Made by a program: the position numbers and the translations under genes. From the NCBI GenBank assembly GCA_012031265.1, contig JAAUTY010000037.1:1-45433 (forward strand): a DNA stretch of 45,433 nt, given 5' to 3'. The DNA is from Spirulinaceae cyanobacterium SM2_1_0. GTDB taxonomy: Bacteria > Cyanobacteriota > Cyanobacteriia > Cyanobacteriales > Spirulinaceae. Below the pieces are notes generated by a model. The model saw only the letters and a list, made by a program, of their open reading frames with translations, was not told the DNA's origin and searched no databases. Shown piece after piece: positions 18,789 through 27,225 of this stretch; within the stretch, counting starts at the first letter, position 1, and each line of letters opens with the position of its first letter.

Positions 18789-19931
18789 ATGGCGATCGCC
18801 CTCACCGGTCTTTTACTGATCCTGACATTCGGCTCTTTGGCGTTTTATCTCGCCTGTGCGCTGTTAACCTGGCGTTTTTTTCGGCGATCGCCCGAGGCGA
18901 TTTCCAACTTGGAGATGCCCCCCGTCTCGCTCATGGTACCGGTTTGCGGCCTCGATGCCGGTGCTTGGGAGAATTGGCTGTCGCTGTGCTGTCAGGACTA
19001 TCCCGATTACGAAATTCTCTTCGGCGTCAAGGATGCCGATGACCCAGCCGTACCGCTGCTGGAAAAACTGGTGGCGACGTTTCCGGAGCGCGTCCGCCTC
19101 TACATCGATCTCCCGGCGCGCGGCAGCAATTACAAGGACAGCAACCTCAGCTACCTGCTCGAGGCAGCGCAGCACGAGATGATCATTTTTGCGGACAGCG
19201 ACATTCGAGTGCGGCCGGACTATCTGCGGATCGCGATCGCCCCGCTCGCTGATCCGCAAGTCGGCCTGGTGACTTGTGCCTTCACCGGCCGTAACCCTCA
19301 ATCCCTCGGGTCGGCGCTGGCTTATTGCGGCCGTTGCATTGACTTCATTCCCAGTGCGCTGATCGCCCGTGCCCTGGATGGCGGGCTACGTTTTGCGGTC
19401 GGGGTGACGCTGGCGACGCGCCAGACGACGCTCGCCGCCGCAGGTGGGCTGCATCTGAGCCGCATCGGCTCGGACTACAACCTCGGCAAACGGATTGCTC
19501 AGGCTGGCTACCGGGTCGAGCTGTCGCCCTATGTCCTGGATTGGGATACGGGTGACGAAGGAGTAGCAGCCGTCTACCAACGAGAATTACGCTGGGCGCG
19601 CACGATTCGTTATAACCGGGGGCCGATCTACTACACGATGATTTTTTGCTACGGCTCGTTGGCGAGTCTGCTGTTATTACCCGTGAGCGGTTGGGCAAGC
19701 TGGGCGATCGCGCTCAGTCTGCTGACTTGGGTGGGGCGCTATCTGCAAGCTTGGGTCGCCATCTATTACCTAGATAGCCAGAAACTGTTACCCTGGCTCT
19801 GGGCATTGCCGTTCCGTGATCTCCTCAGTCTTGCCATCTGGGCTGTGGGTTCCTACGGACGACGGGTACGCTGGCGCGGGCGCTGGCTCCGGGTGGAGGG
19901 AGATGGACTCATCCGGCGATGGGAGACCTAG
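18789..19931 (+). CDS. Membrane glycosyltransferase of the ceramide glucosyltransferase/HpnI type
   Basis: A 380-residue processive-fold GT-A enzyme that transfers sugar onto a lipid in the membrane. It has an N-terminal membrane helix (residues about 4-27), the nucleotide-sugar motifs GVKDADDPA and FADSDIRV (near 134-141), and the acceptor-site LSPYVLDWDTGDE. The R-x-x-R-W-like motif is RELRWARTIR. Two or three C-terminal helices lie from about 275 to 345. This order (D1, D2, D3, (Q/R)xxRW) defines the GT21 ceramide glucosyltransferase group and its bacterial relative HpnI of hopanoid synthesis. No other hopanoid or sphingolipid gene is adjacent, so the lipid acceptor is open. The start ATG at 18789 overlaps a HIP1 site. 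Confidence 0.82.
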   Translation: MAIALTGLLLILTFGSLAFYLACALLTWRFFRRSPEAISNLEMPPVSLMVPVCGLDAGAWENWLSLCCQDYPDYEILFGVKDADDPAVPLLEKLVATFPERVRLYIDLPARGSNYKDSNLSYLLEAAQHEMIIFADSDIRVRPDYLRIAIAPLADPQVGLVTCAFTGRNPQSLGSALAYCGRCIDFIPSALIARALDGGLRFAVGVTLATRQTTLAAAGGLHLSRIGSDYNLGKRIAQAGYRVELSPYVLDWDTGDEGVAAVYQRELRWARTIRYNRGPIYYTMIFCYGSLASLLLLPVSGWASWAIALSLLTWVGRYLQAWVAIYYLDSQKLLPWLWALPFRDLLSLAIWAVGSYGRRVRWRGRWLRVEGDGLIRRWET

Positions 19932-20020
19932 GGCGATCGCCTGACTGGGCTTAACTTTTCCTTAATCGCTGGATTAGAGGATGAACAGGTGGCTGATTCT
20001 CTAAACCCCATCGCGCACCT

Positions 20021-20722
20021 ATGACTCGCCTTTACGACCTTTTCCTGAGTGGTGGGCCGGTAATGTGGCCACTGTTGGCTCTCTCGGTTCTCACTCTGAC
20101 CAATGCGCTGGATCGCACCTGGTTTTGGGTTCGCCTACTGTCTCAAGAAGACAAAATTGTCAGCGATGTCCTAGATGCGGCGCGCTACGACCTGGTGAAG
20201 GCGCAAGAAATCGCTGAGTTCGCGGCGTTTCTGCCCATCGGCCGCTTTTTGCTGGCACCGCTCCAGCTCAAGCAGCCGCCCCCCGAAACCTTTCGCCTCG
20301 CGATGGAGGCAGCAGCCGACAAAGAGTTTGTCAAAATGCGGAAAGGTGACAAGTTTTTGGAAACCGTCGTCGCCGTCGCCCCACTGCTGGGTCTGCTGGG
20401 GACGGTCACGGGTCTGATCACGACCTTCAACAACCTGGACATCGGTGGCGGCGGCACCAGCGCCGAAGCTTCGCAGGCGGCGGCTGGGATCGGCGAAGCG
20501 TTGATCACGACGGCAGCCGGGATGATGGTGGCGATCGTGGCGTTACTCGTGTTCCGGACACTGGTAACATTGCAGTCACGGCAAGTCGACTATTTTTCCG
20601 AGGTCGGCAGCGAACTTGAACTGGTCTATCGGCAAGTCTGGTACGAGCCAGCGCTGGAAGCACCGACCGCTTCACTGCCGCCCGCCGCTTCGCGCTTTAC
20701 GCCCGAGTCGCTACGCCAGTGA
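20021..20722 (+). CDS. MotA/TolQ/ExbB proton-channel family protein
   Basis: A 233-residue inner-membrane protein with the three-helix TolQ/ExbB plan. Helix 1 is near residues 12-35. The conserved pair is LETVVAVAPLLGLLGTVTGLI and GIGEALITTAAGMMVAIVALLVF, which contains the channel-lining Thr residues. ExbB/TolQ pentamers normally work with an ExbD/TolR protein to turn the proton gradient into work on an outer-membrane partner (TonB-dependent uptake, Tol-Pal or gliding). No ExbD/TolR gene follows: the next gene is convergent RidA. The partner must be encoded elsewhere. It lies 89 bases after the glycosyltransferase and could share its transcript. Confidence 0.9.
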   Translation: MTRLYDLFLSGGPVMWPLLALSVLTLTNALDRTWFWVRLLSQEDKIVSDVLDAARYDLVKAQEIAEFAAFLPIGRFLLAPLQLKQPPPETFRLAMEAAADKEFVKMRKGDKFLETVVAVAPLLGLLGTVTGLITTFNNLDIGGGGTSAEASQAAAGIGEALITTAAGMMVAIVALLVFRTLVTLQSRQVDYFSEVGSELELVYRQVWYEPALEAPTASLPPAASRFTPESLRQ

Positions 20723-20768
20723 TTGACATCTGGTCTGTTACCAGGCAGCGACCGATGGGCTGGCTGGC

Positions 20769-21158
20769 TCAGTCGCCGCAGTAGACGATTAGATCAATCT
20801 CAACATTGCCTTGTCCGGCGAGACCTACAACGCCAACCGTGGTTCGGCAGGGCATTTTGCCTGCGGGAAAATAGGAGGTGTAGACCTGGTTGAAGGTCTC
20901 GAAGTCGCGGAGGTCGGTGATGAAGGCGCGAGCCATCACGGCTTGTTCCAAGCTCGTGCCTGCTGCGGCCAGAATGAGTTGGAGATTGTCCATCACCTGC
21001 CGCACCTGTTGGTCGATCGGGCCGACCTCGACCGCGCCGGTTTCTAGGTTCTGCGCCAGTTGTCCGGTGACAAACAGGAAGTCGCCCGCACGGATGGCGT
21101 GGGGGAAGGGACCGAACAGTGGCAAGGTATGATTGGGCAGAACTAGGCGCTCGAACAT
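20769..21158 (-). CDS. RidA family enamine/imine deaminase
   Basis: A 129-residue protein of the YjgF/YER057c/UK114 (RidA) family, which forms trimers and hydrolyses reactive enamines such as 2-aminoacrylate to ketoacids and ammonia. The signature is seen in VTGQLAQNLETG, QVMDNLQLILAAAGTSLEQAV, YFPAGKMPCRTTVGVVGLAG (with the catalytic Arg) and the closing VEIDLIVYCGD. The length is normal. It is convergent with the ExbB-like gene and divergent from the small gene at 21223. Confidence 0.93.
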   Translation of the reverse strand: MFERLVLPNHTLPLFGPFPHAIRAGDFLFVTGQLAQNLETGAVEVGPIDQQVRQVMDNLQLILAAAGTSLEQAVMARAFITDLRDFETFNQVYTSYFPAGKMPCRTTVGVVGLAGQGNVEIDLIVYCGD

Positions 21159-21222
21159 GGATCAATATTGGGGAGCGGACTTCAGGTTCTATTAACGCAC
21201 TCGCAGAGTTTGTAAGCAATCC

Positions 21223-21465
21223 GTGCCTAATCATTCACAATCGACGCGCCCACAACCACTCTCGCTGAGCCAACAAACGATTGCGCTGACGATCGACGCC
21301 GCCTTGCTGACGCGGGTGGAACGGCTGGGCCGTGGCGATCGCCAACAAGCGATCACCGCCGCTCTCCAGCTCTGGTGTGAGCAGCAGGAACAAAAGCAGC
21401 ACCACAACCATGCTCAACAGCGCCAAGCCAAACAGGAGCGCGACGAAACTGGCTGGCTAATCTGA
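21223..21465 (+). CDS. Small putative ribbon-helix-helix-like protein
   Basis: An 80-residue frame that begins with GTG. Residues 22-52 (ALTIDAALLTRVERLGRGDRQQAITAALQLW) have the beta-strand plus two-helix spacing of ribbon-helix-helix DNA-binding proteins: a short alternating strand, then a helix ending at G, then a second helix. The C-terminal third is a Gln/His/Glu/Arg-rich tail of low complexity. The family was not recognised with certainty. The 3' end overlaps the convergent protease gene by nine bases. No toxin-like gene sits beside it, so an antitoxin role is not supported. Confidence 0.5.
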   Translation: MPNHSQSTRPQPLSLSQQTIALTIDAALLTRVERLGRGDRQQAITAALQLWCEQQEQKQHHNHAQQRQAKQERDETGWLI

Positions 21466-22458
21466 GTGCGATACCCGGCGGCGATTGCGCCACAACCAGG
21501 CACCTAGGCCCAGCAAGCCCAACCCCAACCCGGGTTCGGGGATAGAAGTTGCGGGCGTAGCAGAGGTTTGGGCGAGCCACCAATGATTGAGGATGCCGTC
21601 GATCCAATCGGTATGGGCTGAGACGCGCGTGTCGCCGCCCAGTTCACCAAAGGATGAGTTCGTCTGGCTATCCACGTCATAAAAACTGCCCCCTGAGCGC
21701 CAAGAGGTGATACCGGCTAGCAAACCGTCGATGAAGCTCGGCCCGCCCGAATCGCCCGGGGCGGCCATGACCTCGGCGGCACCCAAGCCTAGGTCGCTAC
21801 CGAGGCGGTCATTGGCGGCGAGGCCGCTGTCGAAGTCGTAGATCAGTAGGCGATCGCCAGCGCGACTGGTGAACCGATTGCCCAGCGCATCGTAGCGATT
21901 CTGACCGGCGCGTTTTGTGCCACTCCAGAGTGTATCGCCGCTGGCTCCGGTGCCTGAGCGGCCATAGCCGACTTTGTCTGCGACCCGTCCCAGCTCGTCG
22001 CGATCGCGGTATAGCTCGTAGCGTTCAGCGGCAGCGGGAGCCGATGCGCTTAATTCCAAAATCGCTAAATCATAGCCGCGCCAAGCCTCAAATCCCCAAT
22101 CCCCCGTCCAAGGTGCGGGCAAAAAGAATTGGCTCACCGTCCGGAAAGCGAAACCAGTGGTGAGATTGAATTGAGCCTGCGCGAAAAAGTCGGCTGCGCC
22201 TGAACTGGCACGCGGCAGGCAGTGGGCGGCGGTGAGGATGTGCGCACCCGTGCTCAACAGTGAGCCGCTGCACGTCGCCCAGTCAAGATTGAGGCGGACA
22301 ACGCCGTCGTAGCCGCTGCCTGGAGCGACGATTGCGGCGGCCGGAGCACCAGCGGTGGTGTAGAGCGGTTGCGGCGCGGCGAGTTCAAAAGCTTGGGCGG
22401 CGGGGGCGATCGCGGCTATCAAACTGGTCAAACCAACGAACACTGGAAATCGTGACAT
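21457..22458 (-). CDS. Secreted trypsin-like serine protease with PEP-CTERM anchor
   Basis: A 333-residue exported S1-type endopeptidase. It has an N-terminal signal peptide (cleavage likely after AAQA, residue 23) and the complete triad: His79 in LTAAHC, Asp130 in YDLAILEL and Ser237 in APGDSGGPSF. A C-terminal PEP-CTERM sorting signal follows, SIPEPGLGLGLLGLGAWLW and then RNRRR. PEP-CTERM tails are processed by exosortases and typically mark surface or matrix proteins of polysaccharide-producing bacteria. No exosortase is in the window. The start is supported by a full AGGAGG five bases upstream (22464-22469 on the complement), stronger than most sites here. Confidence 0.92.
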   Translation of the reverse strand: MSRFPVFVGLTSLIAAIAPAAQAFELAAPQPLYTTAGAPAAAIVAPGSGYDGVVRLNLDWATCSGSLLSTGAHILTAAHCLPRASSGAADFFAQAQFNLTTGFAFRTVSQFFLPAPWTGDWGFEAWRGYDLAILELSASAPAAAERYELYRDRDELGRVADKVGYGRSGTGASGDTLWSGTKRAGQNRYDALGNRFTSRAGDRLLIYDFDSGLAANDRLGSDLGLGAAEVMAAPGDSGGPSFIDGLLAGITSWRSGGSFYDVDSQTNSSFGELGGDTRVSAHTDWIDGILNHWWLAQTSATPATSIPEPGLGLGLLGLGAWLWRNRRRVSHSD

Positions 22459-22830
22459 AGTTGCCTCCTGAAAAGATGCAGCTGGGCAGCGAGCGCCCTA
22501 AGCTCAACTGCAAACTACAGCACTGGGCAACAATTTCCCTGGCGGGGCGAAATTCCAAAGGAGCAAAGAAATTCTGCTGGCGCAAAACGTGGGTGGCTCG
22601 GGAAGAAAAGCAACAGGCAGGGATCGTATCGCCATGACTCGAACTAAACGAGGCATCGCATTTCCCTGCCTGAACTCCTAACCCTTGACGTTCTCCACTA
22701 TCAGAATGGCGTGTCGTGCCCCCAACCTACAAGATCAGCCTGAGATCTTTGCAATTCGGCGCTCTCACCGATCCAGTTAACGATTTGCTGATCTAAAATT
22801 GATCTTGCATTCAGGTAAAAGCCAAGCTAT
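22459..22830. other. Divergent spacer with a 10-bp inverted repeat
   Basis: A 372-base gap between the protease and the STAND ATPase with no supportable gene. CAGGCAGGGA (22614-22623) and TCCCTGCCTG (22663-22672) form a perfect 10-bp inverted repeat with a 39-base loop. No T-run follows on either strand, so it is not a standard terminator; a structured leader or small RNA is possible but unproven. The last 60 bases before 22831 are AT-richer and are the likely promoter of the ATPase gene. Confidence 0.45.
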
Positions 22831-24435
22831 ATGTCAACTCTCAAAGCTTCAGCACTCGGACTGGCGCGCATCCAACAGCGCCGCCGCGAAAAGGGCTGGG
22901 GCTGGAACGTCGAAGATGATACCTGCTTACTCCAGGCCAGTAGCGCTCTCGATCCAGATCGAGCCTGGCATACGGGGGGGCCATATGCCTATGGTATTTC
23001 AGCGGGAACCTGGAAGCGGTTTCTGGCTGGGAAATATGCGATCGGCGCAAAAGCCTTCAAAGCTTACTGTCAGGCGCTAGATCTGGACTGGCAAGAAGTT
23101 GTCGAGCGACAACTGCAAGCTCAGGGTAGCACCACCCAGCAAGACTGGGATGAAAGTATTGATACCAGCATTTTCTACGGTCGCTTAGCCGAACTCAACC
23201 AACTCCAACAGTGGCTGGCACGCGATCGCTGCCGTCTGATTCTGCTCTCTGGGATGGGCGGCATCGGCAAAACCGCCCTGTCGGCGAAACTGGGTGAATA
23301 TGTGCGCGGCGATTTTACCGAGATCATCCGTCGCTCGCTCCGCCAAGCACCGCCCGTCGAAACCCTGCTAGCAGAAGTCAACAGCGTCCTGGCGGGCGAG
23401 GCGAGTCGCGATGCCGCTGATCGCCTCGAGCAGCAGCTTGCCCGCTTGCTCGATTTTCTGCGCGCGCGGCGTTGTCTGCTCATCCTCGATGACCTCGAAA
23501 CGATCCTGTGCAGCGGCGAACTGGCGGGACGCTATCGCCCTGGCTACGAAGGCTATGGTGAGTTGCTGCGGCGGGTCGGCAGCGAGCGTCACGAAAGCGG
23601 CTTGCTGGCGATCGCCCGGGAGCGACCCAGCGACATCGCCTCCCTCGCGGGCGACGACCTGCCGATCCGGATGCTGAAGCTCGGCGGCCTCGAACGCGAC
23701 GACGCCCGAAAAATCCTGGCTGCCAAAGGCATCTCCGACACCCGCCACGGCGCGATCGCCCTGATCCAGCTTTATCGCGGTCATCCCCTCGCCTTGAAAA
23801 TCGTCGCCACGACAATCTGGGAAATCTTCGGCGGCGACGTTCGCGAATTTCTCGACCAGAGCACGCTCGTGCTCGGCGACATCATGCCTGCGATTTTCTA
23901 CCAACAGTTCGAGCGATTGGGCAAGCTGGAGCGCGCCGTCGTCTACTGGCTGACGCTGGAGTCCGAGCCGGTGAATTTGGGGCAATTGCGGCGGGGACTG
24001 TGTTTTTCGATCCCTTCGACCTCACAACTGGTAGCCGCCTTGGAGTCACTGAAACGGCGATCGCTGCTCGAGACACCCCCCGATCCCGCCGGGGAAATGC
24101 GCCTCTTTGCGCTGCAACCCGCATTCACCAAATATGTTGCTAATTTACTCGTCGAGCAGTTCTACGGCGAACTGGCGACCCTGCTCGCGACCGGCTCCGC
24201 CCAGCAAATCGACCTGCTTCGCAGCCACGCTCTCGCTCCAACTAACTCGGCTGAGCAATCACGCCTGGTGCTACTCGCCCTGCGGGATCGGCTCTACACC
24301 ACGACCAGCGCCCCGCAGAATCTGCGCGAGAACCTGGCCACGGCGATCACTGAATTACAGCAGCGACCCACCAAAGAGGTCGGTTATGCACGTGCCAACC
24401 TCGAACACCTGCTGGGTGTCACCACCAGCCTTTAG
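22831..24435 (+). CDS. STAND-type NB-ARC ATPase with N-terminal helix-turn-helix
   Basis: A 534-residue signalling ATPase. Residues 8-95 look like the divergent helix-turn-helix often placed before STAND NTPases in cyanobacteria (SAGTWKRFLAGKYAIGAKAFKAYCQALDLDW). The NB-ARC core follows with Walker A GMGGIGKTAL near 141-150, Walker B CLLILDDLETIL near 213-224, the LLAIARERP sensor-like strand, and GHPLALKIVATTIW, the GxPLAL motif. A winged-helix-like region runs to about 450. Most relatives continue into WD40, TPR or pentapeptide repeats for ligand binding. This one stops after about 85 helical residues, so it either has an unusual short sensor or is truncated. Such proteins act in signalling or anti-phage defence; which applies here is not shown. 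Confidence 0.82.
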   Translation: MSTLKASALGLARIQQRRREKGWGWNVEDDTCLLQASSALDPDRAWHTGGPYAYGISAGTWKRFLAGKYAIGAKAFKAYCQALDLDWQEVVERQLQAQGSTTQQDWDESIDTSIFYGRLAELNQLQQWLARDRCRLILLSGMGGIGKTALSAKLGEYVRGDFTEIIRRSLRQAPPVETLLAEVNSVLAGEASRDAADRLEQQLARLLDFLRARRCLLILDDLETILCSGELAGRYRPGYEGYGELLRRVGSERHESGLLAIARERPSDIASLAGDDLPIRMLKLGGLERDDARKILAAKGISDTRHGAIALIQLYRGHPLALKIVATTIWEIFGGDVREFLDQSTLVLGDIMPAIFYQQFERLGKLERAVVYWLTLESEPVNLGQLRRGLCFSIPSTSQLVAALESLKRRSLLETPPDPAGEMRLFALQPAFTKYVANLLVEQFYGELATLLATGSAQQIDLLRSHALAPTNSAEQSRLVLLALRDRLYTTTSAPQNLRENLATAITELQQRPTKEVGYARANLEHLLGVTTSL

Positions 24436-24507
24436 CCAAGTGAGCAACGCGCGCCTGGACCCGCGTTGCTATAGTAAGGTTGGCGACCTCCTATCGCTCC
24501 CAGACCT

Positions 24508-26765
24508 ATGGCATCCCCAATCCTTGTCCGCTATCAGATCAGTCTGCAAAGCAATAAGCTCAAAGCCATATTCGCAGGCTTTGCGGTTTTCGGTGTTGCC
24601 TGCTTGCTGGCTTTGAAGCCCGCACCCCCCGGCCCCGAACCCAAGTACAAAGCGATCGGGATTCTTGCCTTTAGCAGTCCACCGCCAACCACGACACAAA
24701 CGGCGCAGACCCTCCAGGAGCAAGCCCGTGGCGGAGTGAGTGAAGAATTGTTGCTGGCTGACCGCGTGATTAGCACCGTCGCGGAGCAGATCGACATCAA
24801 ACCCGAACAACTGATCAAACGCATTGACATCGAGCTGCCCAGTCAAGGGGATGACGAGAAAGAGGGTGGGACTTCTGCAATCGAGGTCGTCTACACCGAT
24901 AAGAATCCTGAGCGAGCCAATGCCGCCATTAAGCTCCTCGTCACTGAGATGACGGCTCAAAGCCGCTTGGTCAATACCTCACGGCTGCGTGCTCAGATTG
25001 AAGCGCTCCAAACCCGCGCCGCTATCGCCCAAGAAGAGTTGAAGGTGGCCGAACGCCAGTTCTACGATTTTATGAGTCGCGAAGGCTCCTCACTCGCCTC
25101 GCTCCAAGACGGCAGCTTGCTCACGGGCATTACCGCCAGCGAGCAGCAACAACGCGAAGTGCAATTGCAGATTGACGGCATCAGCGCCCAGATCCGGAGT
25201 CTGTCGGAGCAGTTGGGTCTCACCACTGCCCAAGCCCACGTCGCAGCCGCGCTCAGTGCAGACCCGATCATCGCCAATATCCGCGTCCAGCTCATGCAAA
25301 ATGAGACGCAGTTGCAGATGCAGGGTGAAACGCTGCGGCCGGAGCACCCAACGATGGCGGGATTGTTGCGATCGCAGGCCGCCTTCGAGCAACTGCTCGT
25401 CGAGCGGGCGAATGAAGTGATCGGCAACGATAATGTCTTCCAAGCCGTACCCAGCCAGATCCGCCGCGATAGTAGTCTCGATCCGACCCGCCAGCAACTC
25501 GCCAACCGCATGGTGGAGCTGAAATCGCAGCAAGATGCCCTCGCACAACAACTCGCCACCCTCCAAGGCACCGAGAACGAACTGCGCCGCAGCTACGAAA
25601 CCTCCCCGACCAAACAGCTTGAAAAAGCACGGCTGCAACAGGAACTGCAACTGAAGCAAACCTTCTTCAACAACATCCAGGGAGCCTTGGTCGATGCTGA
25701 GTCGGCGGAAGCGGAAACCGTCGGCAGCTTGACGATCGCACAGCCGCCGATCGTCACCGACGCGACCCCCGAGGTCGCCGAGCCGATGAATCCAATCATC
25801 CTCATTGGCGGTGGGTTTGTCGGCAGCATCGTCATCGCCAATGCGGTGCTCTTGGTACTGGGGATTCTCGATCCCCACGCCTACGTTGCGAAGGAACTGC
25901 AAGCGGCTTTTGATGAGCGCGAAGTTGCCGTCTTGGGCGAACTGCCACACTTGTACCCCCCAGCTTGGGCGAGCGAGCTGCCGATTTTGCTGGGCGAGAA
26001 TGCTGGTTACTTGAGCACCTACGAGCTGTTCCGCAGCAATCTGCGTCGCTTTGCCCCCAAGACCCTCCGCACCGTGCAGATCGTCAGCGTCGGCGAGCAG
26101 GAAGGCAAGAGTTTGGTGGCCTATAACTTGGCGATCGCCTCTGCCCAGGCGGGCAAACGGACGTTGTTGGTTGAAGCGGATTTGCGATCGCCCTCGCACG
26201 TCGGGTCATATCACCTGGACGTCGATCCCGACGCCAAAGCCGAACCCCTCAGCTACTACAGTTCCCACGACTGCATCCGCCTCGTCCCCGATATTGCCAA
26301 TCTCTACGTCGTCCCCAGCCCCGGCCCCCAGCACAAAGCCGCCGCCATTCTGGAATCGAGCGAACTCAAGCGCCTGCTAGAGGATGCCCGCCAGCGCTTT
26401 GATTTGGTCGTCGTAGACACACCCGCACTCTCCACTTGCAACGACGCCTTCTTGCTCCAGTCCCTCACCGATGGCATGGTATGGTGACCCGCCTGGGGGT
26501 CACGCTCAAGGGGCAGTTGGGTGCAGTACTTGACCAAATGACGGAGGCGGAAATGCCTCTCCTCGGTGGCGTCATCAATGACATCGAAATGCCACAGCCG
26601 GAACTGTCTCCCCTCGCTGCCGCGCCGCTCACCGGCTTGCCTGGACAACCGACATCGGCACTCCACACGACTGACCAGCCCCCTCAGTTGACCGGCCGCA
26701 ACGGCAATGGTCGCAATGGTCACCAAAAGCGGTCAACCGGCCGGGAAGTGACGGCACGGCGTTAG
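24508..26765 (+). pseudogene. Polysaccharide co-polymerase (Wzz) fused to BY-kinase-like ATPase, frameshifted near the 3' end
   Basis: Controls chain length and export of exopolysaccharide. The first frame (24508-26487) has a membrane helix near residues 20-37, a Wzz domain, long coiled coils (about 150-215 and 320-400) and a second helix near 428-452. A cytoplasmic P-loop domain follows with GEQEGKSLVAYNLA, a Walker A' of LLVEADLRSP (Glu where BY-kinases usually have Asp) and Walker B LVVVDTPAL. The frame ends abruptly at TDGMVW. The next frame continues the domain naturally from MVTRLGVTLKGQL to 26765. One base is missing near 26478-26484; restored, the protein is about 752 residues. The restored C-terminal tail is Pro/Gly/Asn/Arg-rich and has no tyrosine cluster, the usual BY-kinase phosphorylation site. 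Confidence 0.86.
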
Positions 26766-26977
26766 GGCTGCGGAGCGGAAGCACAACGATTGACGGGCGA
26801 TTCTCCTTCGGAGACACTGCGTGAACGCAATACCACCAGCACATCAATGTCGGACTCAGGTTCCTGATCTCCACGGGCTTGGGAGCCAAACAGGGTTAGA
26901 TGAACGAGGCGATCGCCGTGGAGCGCGATCAGGTTTTGTTTAAGCTGTTTGAGGATGGGTTGAACGGCCAGGTTCAT
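26762..26977 (-). pseudogene. MNT-type nucleotidyltransferase antitoxin, C-terminally truncated
   Basis: A 71-codon frame beginning at an ATG preceded by AGGAG. Residues 1-47 match minimal nucleotidyltransferases: a helical start, then GSQARGDQEPESDIDVLVVL with the G-S and D-x-D metal-binding motif. In HEPN-MNT toxin-antitoxin pairs this protein AMPylates and silences the HEPN RNase. Family members run on for about 50 more residues; here the sequence changes after VVL to SRSVSEGESPVNR. That stretch is encoded by DNA resembling a well-known dispersed cyanobacterial repeat (26802-26829). No HEPN gene is adjacent. It is probably a decaying remnant. Its stop overlaps the end of the polysaccharide gene by four bases, tail to tail. 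Confidence 0.65.
26802..26829. repeat. Dispersed cyanobacterial GGAGAC-type repeat truncating the MNT gene
   Basis: The stretch contains TCTCCTTCGGAGACACTG followed by CGTGAACGC. It closely resembles, from memory, the short GGAGACGCTACGCGAACG-type repeats scattered in filamentous cyanobacterial genomes. It coincides with the point where the MNT protein stops matching its family. The match is from memory and has not been searched. Confidence 0.5.
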
Positions 26978-26989
26978 GATTGACTCCTG

Positions 26990-27146
26990 AGTTACGTGTA
27001 TACGGTAGCCTCACTTGCGAGAAGGGGCCGGGGGATGTAGACGCGTAGCGGCTTCTCGCAGAGTGGGTCACCGTAACGCCGAAGTGGGATACACCCTGCT
27101 CATTAAGCGTTAAAAGCTCAAAATTCACGGGAGCCGTGCTTTTTTT
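26990..27146 (+). ncRNA. Candidate small structured RNA: long hairpin plus intrinsic terminator
   Basis: The spacer upstream of the MNT gene holds an imperfect stem from 27001 to 27075. Its paired arms are TACGGT/ACCGTA, CAC/GTG and GCGAGAAG/CTTCTCGC around a loop that includes GTAGACGCGTAGCGG. At 27126-27146 there is a textbook plus-strand terminator, so a plus-strand transcript should end there, yet no plus-strand gene lies between 26765 and that terminator. One reading is a ~150-nt RNA antisense to the MNT leader. Another is that the hairpin is a dispersed repeat (its loop and right arm resemble Nostoc-type repeats) and the terminator merely ends read-through from the polysaccharide gene. 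No clear promoter was found. Confidence 0.35.
27126..27146 (+). terminator. Intrinsic terminator
   Basis: CACGG (27126-27130), loop GAG, CCGTG (27134-27138), then C and seven T. The orientation is plus strand. It would end transcripts coming from the polysaccharide gene or from a small RNA in the spacer, before the convergent toxin gene. Confidence 0.75.
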
Positions 27147-27225
27147 CGTCCACCCAACCCTCCGGCCGTTCCGCCTCAAGGAGTTGAAAGTTGCGACAGT
27201 AGCTGCACTCGGTCTCGCCACACTT

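Noticed and set aside
25090-26199. A 369-codon minus-strand frame opposite the polysaccharide co-polymerase
   Set aside because: The plus-strand protein has Wzz and P-loop motifs; the antisense frame shows none.
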